Assembly (NCBI GenBank): GCA_022844485.1
Contig: JALHLQ010000017.1
Coordinates: 1-64,000 of the forward strand
DNA: 64,000 bases
From: Xanthobacteraceae bacterium
Lineage (GTDB): Bacteria > Pseudomonadota > Alphaproteobacteria > Rhizobiales > Xanthobacteraceae
Direction of reading: 5' to 3'
Below the pieces are notes generated by a model. The model saw only the letters and a program-made list of their open reading frames with translations, searched no databases and was not told the DNA's origin. The first letter of the stretch is position 1. Each line of letters begins with the position of its first letter. Shown piece after piece: positions 54,904-64,000 of this stretch. A program made the translations under genes and the position numbers.

Positions 54904-56228
54904 GCTTTCCGGTCCTTTCGCAGCTTCGCCCAATAGTCGAGCCGCTTCCTGATCTCACGCTCGAAGCCGCGCTCGGGCGGATCGTAGAAGGTCTGACGCC
55001 CTAAAGCTTCCGGGAAGTAGTCCTGGCCGGAAAATGTCTCGGGCGTCTCGTGATCGTAATCGTAGCCTGCGCCGTAGCCTTCCGCCTTCATCAGCCCGGT
55101 CGGAGCATTCAAGATGTGCTTCGGCGGAAGCAGCGAGCCGGCCTCTTTCGCCGTGCGCATGGCCGCGCCATAGGCGACATAAGCGGCGTTCGATTTCGGC
55201 GCCGTGGCGCAATAGATCACGGCCTGCGCGATGGCGAGTTCGCCTTCCGGGGAGCCGAGGAAATCGTAGGCCTCCTTTGCCGCGTTCGCGACGAGAAGCG
55301 CCTGCGGATCGGCGAGGCCGATGTCCTCGACGGCCATGCGCACCACGCGGCGGGCGATGTAGAGCGGCGGCTCGCCCGCATCGAGCATGCGGCAGAGATA
55401 GTACAAGGCCGCGTCGGGGTCCGAACCGCGCACCGACTTGTGCAGCGCCGAGATCAGGTTGTAGTGGCCGTCCTGCGACTTGTCGTAGATCGGCGCGCGG
55501 CGCTGGACGACCTCTTGAAGCTTCGCGGCGTCGAACACTTCGCCGGCGCGCGCGGCGCGCCATACCTCCTCAGCGAGCGTCAATGCGGCGCGTCCGTCGC
55601 CATCCGCCATGCGGATGAGCGAGGCACGGGCGTCCCCGTCGATCGGCAAAGGCTTTTGTTCGATCGCCTCGGCGCGCGCAAGCAGATGCTCGATCGCCTC
55701 CGCGTCGAGCGGCTTGAAGACGAGCACCCGCGCGCGCGACAGGAGGGCCGCGTTCAACTCGAATGACGGGTTCTCCGTCGTTGCGCCAACGAGGATAACG
55801 GTTCCATCCTCCATGACGGGCAGGAAGGAGTCCTGCTGCGCGCGATTGAAGCGGTGGATCTCATCGACGAATAGCAGCGTGCCCTGCCCCGTCTCGCGGC
55901 GGGACCGGGCGGCCTCGAACGCCTTTTTCAAATCGGCGACGCCGGAAAAAACCGCGGAAATCTGCTCGAAGTGCAGGTCGGTCTCGCTTGCCAGCAAGCG
56001 CGCAACGGTCGTCTTGCCGGTGCCCGGCGGCCCCCAGAACACCAGCGAGCCGAGCGAGCGCGCCGCCAGCATGCGCGTGAGCGCGCCATCGGGTCCGAGC
56101 AGATGATCCTGGCCTACGACTTCGGCCAGCCGCTTCGGGCGCAGCTTGTCGGCGAGCGGACGCGGCGCATCGCCCTCGAGGCCGGCCGCTTCGAACAAGG
56201 TGGCGGTGCGGGACTTCGCGGTTTTCAT
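54900..56228 (-). CDS. rarA: Replication-associated recombination protein A (RarA/MgsA)
   Basis: 442 aa AAA+ clamp-loader-like ATPase acting at stalled replication forks. Walker A LVFWGPPGTGKTTVARLLAS, Walker B TLLFVDEIHRFNRAQQDSFL, sensor VGATTENPSFELNAALLSRA, and the C-terminal tetramer domain with KSVRGSDPDAALYYLCRMLD. Starts one base after the deg protease stop and overlaps rluC, so the three form an operon. Confidence 0.95.
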   Translation of the reverse strand: MKTAKSRTATLFEAAGLEGDAPRPLADKLRPKRLAEVVGQDHLLGPDGALTRMLAARSLGSLVFWGPPGTGKTTVARLLASETDLHFEQISAVFSGVADLKKAFEAARSRRETGQGTLLFVDEIHRFNRAQQDSFLPVMEDGTVILVGATTENPSFELNAALLSRARVLVFKPLDAEAIEHLLARAEAIEQKPLPIDGDARASLIRMADGDGRAALTLAEEVWRAARAGEVFDAAKLQEVVQRRAPIYDKSQDGHYNLISALHKSVRGSDPDAALYYLCRMLDAGEPPLYIARRVVRMAVEDIGLADPQALLVANAAKEAYDFLGSPEGELAIAQAVIYCATAPKSNAAYVAYGAAMRTAKEAGSLLPPKHILNAPTGLMKAEGYGAGYDYDHETPETFSGQDYFPEALGRQTFYDPPERGFEREIRKRLDYWAKLRKDRKA

Positions 56229-57635
56229 TCACCCGCCGACAATCGTATTCAGCACGCGCCCGCCGCGTTCGATCTGAATCCGCCAGATGCGTTGCGGGTT
56301 CTGCGTCAAACGCTCGAGCGTACTTGGGCGCTCCACCTTGGTGCCGTTCACCGACAGAATGAGGTCCCCCTTCTGCAGACCGAGCAGCTGCGCGGGCGTG
56401 CCTTCCTCGACCTCGACGACCACCACGCCTTCGGCATTGGCGTCCCGCCGCATTTCCTCCGCGAGCGCCGGCGAAAGACTGGTGAAGGTCGCACCGGTCA
56501 GCGGCGAGCGGCCGCGCGGCTTCACCAGATCGCGCGATGGCAGGTCCGGCGCAGTCTCGAGCGCGATCGGAAGCTTCAATTCCTTTCCGCCGCGTATGAC
56601 CGTCAGCTGCGCTTGCGTGCCGATGGCCTTGGTCGCAAAGCGGAAGCCGAACGATTCCGGATCGTCCACCGACTGCCCATCGATGCCGACGATCAGATCG
56701 CTGGTGCGCAGGCCCGCGCGCCCGGCCGGGCTTCCTTGCCGCACGGTCCCAACCAGGGCGCCGGCGGGCCTTTTCAGCCCAAGCCCTTCGGCAATCTCCG
56801 GGGTCACGGCCTGGAGGTTGGCGCCGAGCCACGGCCGCTTGACGCTGGTGCCGCCGCCCTTCGCCGAAGCGACAACGACCCGCACCATATTCGAGGGAAT
56901 GGCAAACCCGATCCCCTGCGAGCCCCCCGAGCGTGAAAAGATCGCCGTGTTGATCCCGATCAGGCGCGCCGCGGCGTCCACCAGCGCGCCGCCGGAATTT
57001 CCGGGATTGATGGCGGCGTCGGTCTGGATAAAGAACTGATAATCGGTGATGCCGACCTGTGTGCGCGCGAGCGCGGACACGATGCCGTGAGTCACCGTTT
57101 GCCCAACACCAAAGGGATTGCCGATCGCGAGCACATAATCGCCGACTTGAAGCTCGTCGGAGTTGCCAAGCTCGATGGCCGGAAAGCGTTCGCCGCGATC
57201 CTTGATGCGCAGCACGGCGAGGTCGGTTCGCGAATCCTTCAACACGATCTCCGCCTCGAACTCGCGCCTGTCGGCGAGCGCGATCTTCACCTCGGTCGCG
57301 CCCTCGACCACATGGTTGTTGGTAACCACGAAACCTGACGCATCAACGATGACCCCGGAGCCGAGCGACCGCTGAACCTGGTCGCGTGGAACGCCGAAAC
57401 CCGGCCCGCCAAAAAACCGCCGGAAGACAGGATCGTCGAGCATGGGATGACGGTCGACCACGCGGGCGGCATAGACATTCACCACGGCCGGCGCCGCCCG
57501 TTGCACCACGGGCGCAAAGGAAAGCCGAACGTCGGTCCCGGATGCCGGCGCCCGGCGCTCTTGCGCATCCGCCGGAGTTCCCGTGATGATGGGAGCGAAC
57601 GCAACCACGAGGGCTAGGCAAGCGGCTCGAACCAT
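56229..57635 (-). CDS. Deg/HtrA-type periplasmic serine protease
   Basis: 468 aa. Signal peptide MVRAACLALVVAFAPIITGT. Trypsin-like domain with the triad H (FVVTNNHVVEGA), D (SRTDLAVLRIK) and S (DAAINPGNSGGALVDAA). Two PDZ domains follow (TVRQGSPAGRAGLRTSDLIV; EVEEGTPAQLLGLQKGDLIL). DegP/DegQ group, degrading misfolded envelope proteins. Directly upstream of rarA. Confidence 0.93.
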   Translation of the reverse strand: MVRAACLALVVAFAPIITGTPADAQERRAPASGTDVRLSFAPVVQRAAPAVVNVYAARVVDRHPMLDDPVFRRFFGGPGFGVPRDQVQRSLGSGVIVDASGFVVTNNHVVEGATEVKIALADRREFEAEIVLKDSRTDLAVLRIKDRGERFPAIELGNSDELQVGDYVLAIGNPFGVGQTVTHGIVSALARTQVGITDYQFFIQTDAAINPGNSGGALVDAAARLIGINTAIFSRSGGSQGIGFAIPSNMVRVVVASAKGGGTSVKRPWLGANLQAVTPEIAEGLGLKRPAGALVGTVRQGSPAGRAGLRTSDLIVGIDGQSVDDPESFGFRFATKAIGTQAQLTVIRGGKELKLPIALETAPDLPSRDLVKPRGRSPLTGATFTSLSPALAEEMRRDANAEGVVVVEVEEGTPAQLLGLQKGDLILSVNGTKVERPSTLERLTQNPQRIWRIQIERGGRVLNTIVGG

Positions 57636-57725
57636 TCGGACAATCCCTGGAATACACCGCAGATACGCAGATATAGAGAGCAGGTGGGAGTAAATGAAGG
57701 GCGCACTGCCGCGCCAGGGGGCAGG

Positions 57726-58418
57726 TCAGCGGGCGCCCGCCTCCTCCAAGATCCGTGCAATCGCCGCGTAGCCCCGCCGCCGGGCATGGGCGAGCGGCGT
57801 TACGCCATCCTTATCCGCGATGTTCACGCCGGCCCCGTGCCGGACGAGCAGGCGCACAATCTCCACATGCGTCGGCCCCCCATCGCTCAAGATCACCGCT
57901 TCGAGCAGCGCCGTCCAACCCTGATTGTTGATGTGATCCACGTCGATTTTCGACTTGGTCAACAAGAGCCGAACGGCGTCGACGTGACCCATATGCGCGG
58001 CGGGGATCAGCGCATTGCCGCCGAACCGGTTGCGCTTCGCGTAATCCACGCGGCCCGTCGCCAGCATCCATTCCAGCATGGCGGTTCGGCCGCGCGCTCC
58101 GGCCAGCAGCCACGGCGTATCGAGGTTCTTCGCCTGGGCATTGATGTCGGCGCCGGCCTCGATAAGGCGGCTGGCGATCGGCTCGTGGTTTTGCTGGACG
58201 GCGATGAGCAGCGCCGTTTGTCCCAGGTCGTCGCGCGCATTCAGGTCAGCTTTCGCAGCGATCAGCCGCTCGACTTCGGCGAGATTGCCGCGCGTGGCCG
58301 CCACGAGCAGCGGATGATCCCGGCCTGCCTGGGCTTTGGCAACGATCATCGCGGCCCCCAAGACGCAGAGCGCAGCCGCCGCGCGACAGAACAGGCCCTG
58401 CAAGCAGCCTCTCCTCAT
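57726..58418 (-). CDS. Exported ankyrin-repeat protein
   Basis: 230 aa. An N-terminal signal or anchor (CRAAAALCVLGAAMIVAKAQ) and about five ankyrin repeats: NLAEVERLIAAKADLNARDD, TALLIAVQQNHEPIASRLIE, ALIPAAHMGHVDAVRLLLTK, TALLEAVILSDGGPTHVEIV and TPLAHARRRGYAAIARILEE. Repeats bind proteins; partner unknown. ATG 58418 chosen as it begins the signal sequence. Confidence 0.82.
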   Translation of the reverse strand: MRRGCLQGLFCRAAAALCVLGAAMIVAKAQAGRDHPLLVAATRGNLAEVERLIAAKADLNARDDLGQTALLIAVQQNHEPIASRLIEAGADINAQAKNLDTPWLLAGARGRTAMLEWMLATGRVDYAKRNRFGGNALIPAAHMGHVDAVRLLLTKSKIDVDHINNQGWTALLEAVILSDGGPTHVEIVRLLVRHGAGVNIADKDGVTPLAHARRRGYAAIARILEEAGAR

Positions 58419-58528
58419 GGTTGGCGCATCATAGGGCAGAGCGCCACACCGTCGCAACGCGCCCTTCCGCGGCTGCAGCGGTGCTGTTAGGAGTGCCGTT
58501 CTTCAGACAGGACCGATACGGGGCAACC

Positions 58529-60100
58529 GTGGACCAGGTGAGAGAATTGAAACAGAACGATACCCCGACGGACGGAGGCTTCACTGCTCTCGTCTACGTG
58601 GTCGCCTTCATCGTGGGCGCCATCGTCATGAGTTTCGAGATGCTCGGGTCGCGCTATCTCAATCCGTACTTCGGCAGCGGCATCTACACCTGGGCAGCGC
58701 TGATCTCCACGGTGCTGGCGGCGCTTTCGCTTGGATATTTCCTCGGCGGCTGGCTTGCGGATCGCGCGCCTTCGGCGGCTGTCCTCGGCGCCACCGTGGC
58801 CGTCGGATCGGCCTATCTCCTGGTCTTGCCGTTCTTCGCACAGCCAGTGCTTGAGACCGTGCTCGCGCTGTTCGCCGACGTCCGCGCGGGAAGCCTCCTG
58901 TCAGCCCTCGCCATCATGCTGTTTCCGGTCACGCTGCTCGGCATGTATTCGCCCTTCGCCATTCGTCTCCTCCTGCGTTCGGCAAGCACATCCGGCACGG
59001 TGAGCGGCACGGTGTACGGCGTGTCGACCGCCGGTAGCATCGTGGGGACGCTCGGCACGACATTCTTTCTCATCCCCGCCATCGGCTCGCGCGCCATTAC
59101 GCTCTGGCTTGGCGGCGCAGGCGTCGCTGCGGGGCTGGCGCTCATCGCGGGACGACGCCGCGGTGCGGCTGTTGCGGCACTCCTCGCCGCAGCATTCATC
59201 GGCTTCTCGGCCGAAGCCGAAGAACTGATCGATTCCAAGATCCGGGCCGAGGTGCTGGCCAAGAAGGACGGCCAAATCGCCCATATCGAGACCGAATACA
59301 ACGACATCTTCGTGACCAAGCGGCGCAACGAACTGACGATGTCGTTTCAGCTGAAGGGCTTCGACTACACGGAAACGGTCGTCAATCTCGCCGATCCCGA
59401 CGATCTTCCCTTGCGCTATACGCGCAACATGACGGCCGCCCTTGCCTATCCCGCGAAACTCGAGCGGGTGCTGATGCTGGGTTTAGGCGGCGGCGCCATA
59501 TCGACCTATCTCGGGCGCCACATGAAGGACGTGGCCATCGACACTGTTGAAATCGATCCGGGGGTCATCAAGGCCGCAAAGCAGTATTTTGGGCTGATCG
59601 AAACTGCGCGATTGCGATACCTCGATGGAGACGGCCGCGTGTTCCTCAATCGCAACAAGCAGACCTATGATCTCGTTCTCGTCGACGCCTATCACGGCGG
59701 TTACGTCCCCTTTCATCTCCTGACCAAGGAATTCTATGAACTCGTGAAGATGCGGCTCGCGCCGGGCGGCGCTGCAGCGTTCAATGTCCATGACGGCACC
59801 AAGCTTTACGGCGCGACGCTGGCAACGCTGCGCTCGGTGTTCGGACGGGTCGATCTGTATCCGACGGGGCAAGGCGAGGTCATTGCCGTTGTGGCGGCGT
59901 CGCTAACCGACGAGCAGACCCTGGCTCGCCGGGCGGACGAGCTTCACGGCCGGCATCAATTTCGTTTCCCTTTGCCTGAGCTTCTCGCCAAGCGGACGGA
60001 GAAGCCGCCGCAGGCAAAGGCGGCGGTGCTCACGGACGATTTCGCGCCGGTCAATCTCTACGACGCAATCCGCGAGACGAAGGAACAGAAGCGGAAGTGA
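58529..60100 (+). CDS. Membrane-bound spermidine synthase-like protein
   Basis: About 523 aa from GTG 58529. Residues 20-250 hold seven or so membrane helices (FEMLGSRYLNPYFGSGIYTW is a conserved first-helix motif); the C-terminal half is a Rossmann methyltransferase-like fold (RVLMLGLGGGAISTYLGRHM, IDTVEIDPGVIKAAKQYFG, YDLVLVDAYHGGYVPFHLLT) of the spermidine synthase type. The catalytic aspartates are partly altered, so polyamine synthesis is uncertain. GTG 58538 and TTG 58547 are alternative starts. Confidence 0.78.
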   Translation: MDQVRELKQNDTPTDGGFTALVYVVAFIVGAIVMSFEMLGSRYLNPYFGSGIYTWAALISTVLAALSLGYFLGGWLADRAPSAAVLGATVAVGSAYLLVLPFFAQPVLETVLALFADVRAGSLLSALAIMLFPVTLLGMYSPFAIRLLLRSASTSGTVSGTVYGVSTAGSIVGTLGTTFFLIPAIGSRAITLWLGGAGVAAGLALIAGRRRGAAVAALLAAAFIGFSAEAEELIDSKIRAEVLAKKDGQIAHIETEYNDIFVTKRRNELTMSFQLKGFDYTETVVNLADPDDLPLRYTRNMTAALAYPAKLERVLMLGLGGGAISTYLGRHMKDVAIDTVEIDPGVIKAAKQYFGLIETARLRYLDGDGRVFLNRNKQTYDLVLVDAYHGGYVPFHLLTKEFYELVKMRLAPGGAAAFNVHDGTKLYGATLATLRSVFGRVDLYPTGQGEVIAVVAASLTDEQTLARRADELHGRHQFRFPLPELLAKRTEKPPQAKAAVLTDDFAPVNLYDAIRETKEQKRK

Positions 60101-60107
60101 CGCTGAT

Positions 60108-60530
60108 TTATGCCGCAGGCGCAGCAGCGGCCTCGCGCTGAACAGGGCCCGAATCCTTGCCGCGCGCATCAGCGTCGCGGTCGACGAATTCGATCACCGC
60201 GACGGGCGCCGAATCTCCATAACGGAAGCCGGCCTTGAGCACGCGCGTGTAGCCGCCGTTCCGTTCCTTGTAACGCGGGCCGATCACCTCGAAGAGCTTC
60301 TTGACCATGGCCACGTCGCGCACTTGAGAGATCGCCTGACGGCGTGCATGCAGGTCGCCGCGCTTGCCGAGCGTAACGAGCTTCTCGACCACCGGACGCA
60401 ACTCCTTGGCCTTGGGCAGCGTCGTGATGATCTGCTCATGCTTGATCAGGGCCGCCGCCATGTTGGCAAACATCGCGCGCCGATGCTCCGGCTTGCGGTT
60501 CAATTTGCGGTGCGCTTTGCCATGGTTCAT
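60108..60530 (-). CDS. rplQ: 50S ribosomal protein L17
   Basis: 140 aa. [20 protein letters not shown] begins exactly as bacterial L17, followed by [21 protein letters not shown] 20-residue Ala-rich tail follows. Last gene of the ribosomal/rpoA operon; its stop is 7 nt from the convergent spermidine-synthase-like gene with no room for a separate terminator. Confidence 0.97.
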   Translation of the reverse strand: MNHGKAHRKLNRKPEHRRAMFANMAAALIKHEQIITTLPKAKELRPVVEKLVTLGKRGDLHARRQAISQVRDVAMVKKLFEVIGPRYKERNGGYTRVLKAGFRYGDSAPVAVIEFVDRDADARGKDSGPVQREAAAAPAA

Positions 60531-60554
60531 CGGCGTCTTCCTTTAGTTTCCTTT

Positions 60555-60603
60555 GAGCATGATCTTATCCGAAAACCGGTTCCCACTTTTCGGGATCATG
60601 CTC
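60555..60603. repeat. Palindromic intergenic repeat between rpoA and rplQ
   Basis: GAGCATGATC and GATCATGCTC arms with TCCGAAAACCGG and TTTTCGGG inside, the canonical form of the family that is in tandem at 12338-12506. It occupies nearly the whole rpoA-rplQ gap inside an essential operon, so it must be read through and could fold in the mRNA. Confidence 0.85.
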
Positions 60604-60607
60604 TGGA

Positions 60608-61645
60608 TCAATAATGATCCTCGAAGCGCTTGGCGAGGTCCTCGATATTCTCAGGCGGCCAGCCCGGCACTTCCATGCCGAGGTGCAAGCCCATCTGGGC
60701 GAGCACTTCCTTGATCTCGTTCAGCGACTTGCGGCCGAAATTCGGCGTGCGCAGCATTTCAGCTTCCGTCTTCTGCACGAGGTCGCCGATATAAACAATG
60801 TTGTCGTTCTTCAGGCAGTTCGCGGACCGCACCGACAATTCGAGTTCGTCCACCTTCTTGAGGAAGGCCGGATTGAAAGCAAGGTCCGGGATGGTCTCAG
60901 GGGCGATTTCCTTCCGCGGCTCCTCGAAGTTGACGAAGACGTTCAACTGGTCCTGCAGGATGCGCGCGGCATAGGCCAGAGAATCCTCCGGCGTCACGGC
61001 CCCATTGGTCTCGATCGACAATGTCAGCTTGTCGTAATCGAGGATCTGGCCTTCACGCGTATTCTCGACCTTGTAGGAGACCTTTTTCACCGGCGAATAG
61101 AGGCTATCGATCGGGATCAATCCGATCGGTGCGTCTTCCGGCCGGTTACGCTCGGCAGGCACGTAGCCCTTGCCGGTGTTGACCGTGAACTCCATGCGGA
61201 TTTCCGCGCCCTCGTCGAGCGTGCAGAGCACGAGCTCCGGATTTAGAATCATGATGTCGCCGACGGTTTGGATGTCGCTTGCGGTCACCTGACCGGGTCC
61301 CGACTTCTTCACCACCATGCGCTTCGGGCCTTCGCCCTGCATCTTCACCGCGATGTCCTTCACGTTGAGGACGATATCGGTTACGTCCTCGCGCACGCCG
61401 GGGATCGACGAGAATTCGTGCAGCACGCCGTCGATGTGCACGGATTGCACGGCCGCACCCTGGAGCGAGGAGAGAAGGATGCGCCGCAGCGCATTTCCAA
61501 GCGTCAGTCCGAAACCGCGCTCAAGCGGCTCGGCGACAACCGTCGCGATCCGCTTTGGGTCATGCCCGGGCGCAACGTTCAGCTTGTTGGGCCTGATCAG
61601 TTCCTGCCAGTTCTTCTGGATCACGACGTCACCCATCGTATTCAC
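60608..61645 (-). CDS. rpoA: RNA polymerase alpha subunit
   Basis: 345 aa from GTG 61645 (AGGAG eight bases upstream); ATG 61636 is an alternative giving 342 aa. [16 protein letters not shown] opens the N-terminal dimer domain, [20 protein letters not shown] is its signature, and [20 protein letters not shown] with [20 protein letters not shown] forms the C-terminal DNA-binding domain. Confidence 0.97.
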   Translation of the reverse strand: MNTMGDVVIQKNWQELIRPNKLNVAPGHDPKRIATVVAEPLERGFGLTLGNALRRILLSSLQGAAVQSVHIDGVLHEFSSIPGVREDVTDIVLNVKDIAVKMQGEGPKRMVVKKSGPGQVTASDIQTVGDIMILNPELVLCTLDEGAEIRMEFTVNTGKGYVPAERNRPEDAPIGLIPIDSLYSPVKKVSYKVENTREGQILDYDKLTLSIETNGAVTPEDSLAYAARILQDQLNVFVNFEEPRKEIAPETIPDLAFNPAFLKKVDELELSVRSANCLKNDNIVYIGDLVQKTEAEMLRTPNFGRKSLNEIKEVLAQMGLHLGMEVPGWPPENIEDLAKRFEDHY

Positions 61646-61722
61646 GAGCGCGGCTCCTGCATGCCCACTCCGCCCATGGGAAAATCAACGGAGGCGAGCG
61701 AGGCCCGCCGGATCGAATGAAA

Positions 61723-62112
61723 TCAGACGCGGCGACGCTTTCGCGGCCGGCATCCATTGTGGGGGATCGGCGTCACGTCTCGGATCGAGGTGATCGTAAA
61801 TCCCGCCGATTGCAACGCACGAAGCGCCGACTCGCGGCCCGCACCGGGTCCGGCGACTTCGACCTCGAGCGTGCGCATCCCGTGCTCCTGCGCCTTTTGC
61901 GCGGCGTCTTCAGCGGCAACCTGCGCCGCGTAAGGCGTCGACTTGCGCGAGCCCTTGAATCCCTTGGTTCCTGCCGAAGACCAGGCAATGGTGTTGCCCT
62001 GTGCGTCGGTGATGGTGATCATCGTGTTGTTGAAGGAGGCATTCACATGCGCGATGCCGGAGGCGATATTCTTGCGCTCGCGTCTGCGCACGCGGGTGGC
62101 TTCTTTGCCCAT
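61723..62112 (-). CDS. rpsK: 30S ribosomal protein S11
   Basis: 129 aa. [40 protein letters not shown] and the end [16 protein letters not shown] identify S11. In the usual place between rpsM and rpoA. Confidence 0.98.
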   Translation of the reverse strand: MGKEATRVRRRERKNIASGIAHVNASFNNTMITITDAQGNTIAWSSAGTKGFKGSRKSTPYAAQVAAEDAAQKAQEHGMRTLEVEVAGPGAGRESALRALQSAGFTITSIRDVTPIPHNGCRPRKRRRV

Positions 62113-62173
62113 GCTTGACCCTTTCGCGGCCCGGCCGTCTCAGCGACGGCCGTTCCTCAATCCTGTGCTCTGA

Positions 62174-62542
62174 TCACTTCTTCTTGCCGGCGATCGCCTT
62201 CGCCGGACCTTTGCGCGTGCGCGCATTCGTATGCGTCCGCTGGCCGCGCACCGGCAGTCCCCGGCGGTGCCGCAGCCCGCGATAGCAGCCGAGGTCCATC
62301 AATCGCTTGATGTTCATCGACACTTCGCGACGGAGATCACCTTCGACCATGAAATCGCGATCGATGATCTCGCGGATTTGCAGGACCTCCTGGTCGGTGA
62401 GTTGCGCCACGCGGCGATCCTCCGGAATGCCGACCTTGCCCATGATGTCTTTTGCATTCCTCGGCCCGATGCCGTGAATGTATTGCAGCGCTACTTCGAC
62501 GCGCTTGTTCGTAGGTATGTTGACACCGGCGATACGGGCCAC
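62174..62542 (-). CDS. rpsM: 30S ribosomal protein S13
   Basis: 122 aa. [34 protein letters not shown] and the C-terminal [20 protein letters not shown] are S13 signatures. 186 nt separate it from adk upstream; no further gene is seen there. Confidence 0.98.
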   Translation of the reverse strand: MARIAGVNIPTNKRVEVALQYIHGIGPRNAKDIMGKVGIPEDRRVAQLTDQEVLQIREIIDRDFMVEGDLRREVSMNIKRLMDLGCYRGLRHRRGLPVRGQRTHTNARTRKGPAKAIAGKKK

Positions 62543-62728
62543 GTTCGCTTCTCCTCCAGGCCTTCGGCAGGCCGATCTTTCAGTTCAAAACCCCGGGGCA
62601 GATGAACGCGAAAACGACACCCGTGCCCGCCAATTCAGGGCCCGGCATCGTCCATAGGTCTGGCCAACTGGATACCCGGGTACTTAAAGATTCCGCTTGA
62701 CTTCGTCAACCTCGTAAACCGCGCCGGC

Positions 62729-63526
62729 TCACTTCCGAGACCGTTTGGACACGACCTTTTTCTTCACCCCGCCCCGACTTGGGGTTCGGTCGGCCTTCTT
62801 GGCTGCAGGACGCCCGGTGGGTGCCCTGCCGGCGCTTTTTTTCGTGCCCCGTTCCGGTACGGACTTGCCGGCCTTGCGCGCCGACCCTGAGGCCGGTTTG
62901 CGGCCTGCCGGCCGGCGGCTCGGAGCCTTGGTGGGCGGGCGGGCCTTTTGCCCCAAGGCCTTGTCGATCTGCTTGGCCACTTCGGGGATGTCGACCATGC
63001 CATCCACGGTCCGCAGGAGCCCTTTCTTTTGGTAATAGTCGATCAGAGGGGCGGTCTGAATACGGTAGGACTCAAGCCTTTTCTTCAAGGCGTCGGGATT
63101 GTCGTCGGCCCGGATCGTCTGCCCGCGCGACTTCATCTGGGCAATCCGCGTCTCGATCCGCTTCAAGAGGATCCCCTCATCGACGCGGAGCTCGATCACC
63201 GCCTTCAGTTTCAGTCCTTTCCGGGACAGAATGCGATCGAGCGCCTCGGCCTGAGGAACCGTACGCGGGAAGCCATCGAGGATGAATCCCTTCTTCGCGT
63301 CAGGCTGCATGATCCGCTCGGCCACAATGGCGACAACGATGTCGTCAGGCACGAGGTCACCACGCATCATGATATCGCGCGCCTTGAGCCCCACCGCGGT
63401 GCCCGCTACGGCCGCGGCCCGCAGCATGTCGCCGGTCGACAGTTGGACGATCCCGAACCGATCGACCAACCGCTGCGCCTGCGTACCCTTCCCCGCCCCT
63501 GGTGGTCCAAGCAGTATCAGTCTCAT
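62729..63526 (-). CDS. adk: Adenylate kinase with basic C-terminal extension
   Basis: 265 aa. Residues 1-200 are a normal short-lid adenylate kinase: [20 protein letters not shown] (P-loop), [28 protein letters not shown]. The zinc lid is absent, as in other alphaproteobacteria. The last 60 or so residues are Lys/Arg/Pro/Ala-rich ([20 protein letters not shown] ... [11 protein letters not shown]), not found in ordinary Adk. ATGA overlap with secY couples the two. Confidence 0.95.
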   Translation of the reverse strand: MRLILLGPPGAGKGTQAQRLVDRFGIVQLSTGDMLRAAAVAGTAVGLKARDIMMRGDLVPDDIVVAIVAERIMQPDAKKGFILDGFPRTVPQAEALDRILSRKGLKLKAVIELRVDEGILLKRIETRIAQMKSRGQTIRADDNPDALKKRLESYRIQTAPLIDYYQKKGLLRTVDGMVDIPEVAKQIDKALGQKARPPTKAPSRRPAGRKPASGSARKAGKSVPERGTKKSAGRAPTGRPAAKKADRTPSRGGVKKKVVSKRSRK

Positions 63527-64000
63527 CGCCGTCGTCCTCGCAGCTTCGACTTCTTGATCAACCCCTCGTACTGGTGGGCCAACAGGTAGCCCTGAATCTG
63601 CGCCACGGTGTCCATCGTGACGCTGACCACGATCAGAAGCGAAGTTCCCCCAAAATAGAACGGGACGGCGGCATACGAAATCAGGATTTCGGGGATTAAG
63701 CATACTATCGACAAATAGGCCGCGCCGACGACGGTAATCCGGGTCAGCACATAGTCGATATATTCCGCCGTCCGCTCGCCCGGCCGGATTCCGGGAATGA
63801 ACCCCCCGTGCTTTTTAAGGTTATCGGCGGTCTCGGTCGGATTAAACACGATGGCCGTGTAGAAAAAGGCGAAGAAAACGATCAGGGCGACGTAGAGGAT
63901 CATGAAGGCCGGGCGGCCGTGGGAGAGCTGGGTCGTCAGGGTCGTGAGCCAATTGGCCCCCTGACCGGCGTTGAAATTCGCCACTGTCGCCGGCAGCAGC
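63523..64000 (-). CDS. secY: Protein translocase subunit SecY, C-terminal part (runs past window end)
   Basis: About 158 residues are visible; the frame is open at base 64000. [40 protein letters not shown] and the end [20 protein letters not shown] are SecY C-terminal motifs including helices 8-10. Forms the membrane channel for Sec export. Its stop overlaps the adk start. Confidence 0.97.
   Translation of the reverse strand, partial: LLPATVANFNAGQGANWLTTLTTQLSHGRPAFMILYVALIVFFAFFYTAIVFNPTETADNLKKHGGFIPGIRPGERTAEYIDYVLTRITVVGAAYLSIVCLIPEILISYAAVPFYFGGTSLLIVVSVTMDTVAQIQGYLLAHQYEGLIKKSKLRGRRR

Overview
The window comes from a GC-rich alphaproteobacterium, most likely a Hyphomicrobiales member near Bradyrhizobium, Rhodopseudomonas or Pseudolabrys. 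The evidence is the order secY-adk-rpsM-rpsK-rpoA-rplQ, a lipB/FliN pair, ATP12, DUF599, TctC and TRAP binding proteins, and a palindromic repeat of the type common in that group. Most of the window is ordinary chromosome carrying short operons on both strands.

Layout. 1-1916 is a distinctly AT-richer island: the tail of an IS5-type transposase, a SAMHD1/COG1078-like HD phosphohydrolase, and a YwgA-like gene broken in a run of seven T. It abuts mccB (leucine catabolism). Nudix and GST genes follow. 5.0-12.3 kb is a rearranged accessory zone: a MITE-like palindrome, a complete IS5-family element inserted in a phage-type gene fragment, a degenerate IS3 element fused to the 3' end of an isocitrate dehydrogenase gene, a DUF6671-like fragment, an ExoD remnant and a zinc-ribbon remnant, plus an intact calcium/cation exchanger gene. 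12.3-12.5 kb holds three tandem 56-bp palindromic repeats.

13.6-25 kb is metabolic: a haloacetate-dehalogenase-like hydrolase divergent from an FAD oxidoreductase/GntR/TctC cluster with a clear operator; YdcF, RraA-like, aldo-keto reductase and EstB-like genes; an orphan antitoxin with a BrnT remnant; then isovaleryl-CoA dehydrogenase with two thioesterases divergent from a TetR gene across a perfect 16-bp palindrome. 25-40 kb has mgtE, a polysaccharide deacetylase, tRNA-Leu(GAG), fliN-like, lipB, acylphosphatase, pccA and pccB (propionyl-CoA carboxylase), an MhqO/MhqD-like pair and two solute-binding or cyclase genes.

40-64 kb has a SAM-cyclase-ATPase-TPR regulator converging on a patatin-like lipase; FlhB-C-like and FliK-like genes; ATP12; a three-gene 2-oxoacid:ferredoxin oxidoreductase set in which the first gene is a GltD-like flavoprotein with its own ferredoxin domains; an antisense orphan antitoxin between korA and korB; rluC-rarA-degP; a membrane spermidine-synthase-like gene; and the ribosomal/rpoA operon, in which adk carries a basic tail.

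Nothing here is a proven new system. The best leads are the HD/YwgA pair, the GltD-ferredoxin-KorAB module, the cyclase/patatin neighbours and the antitoxin inside the kor locus.
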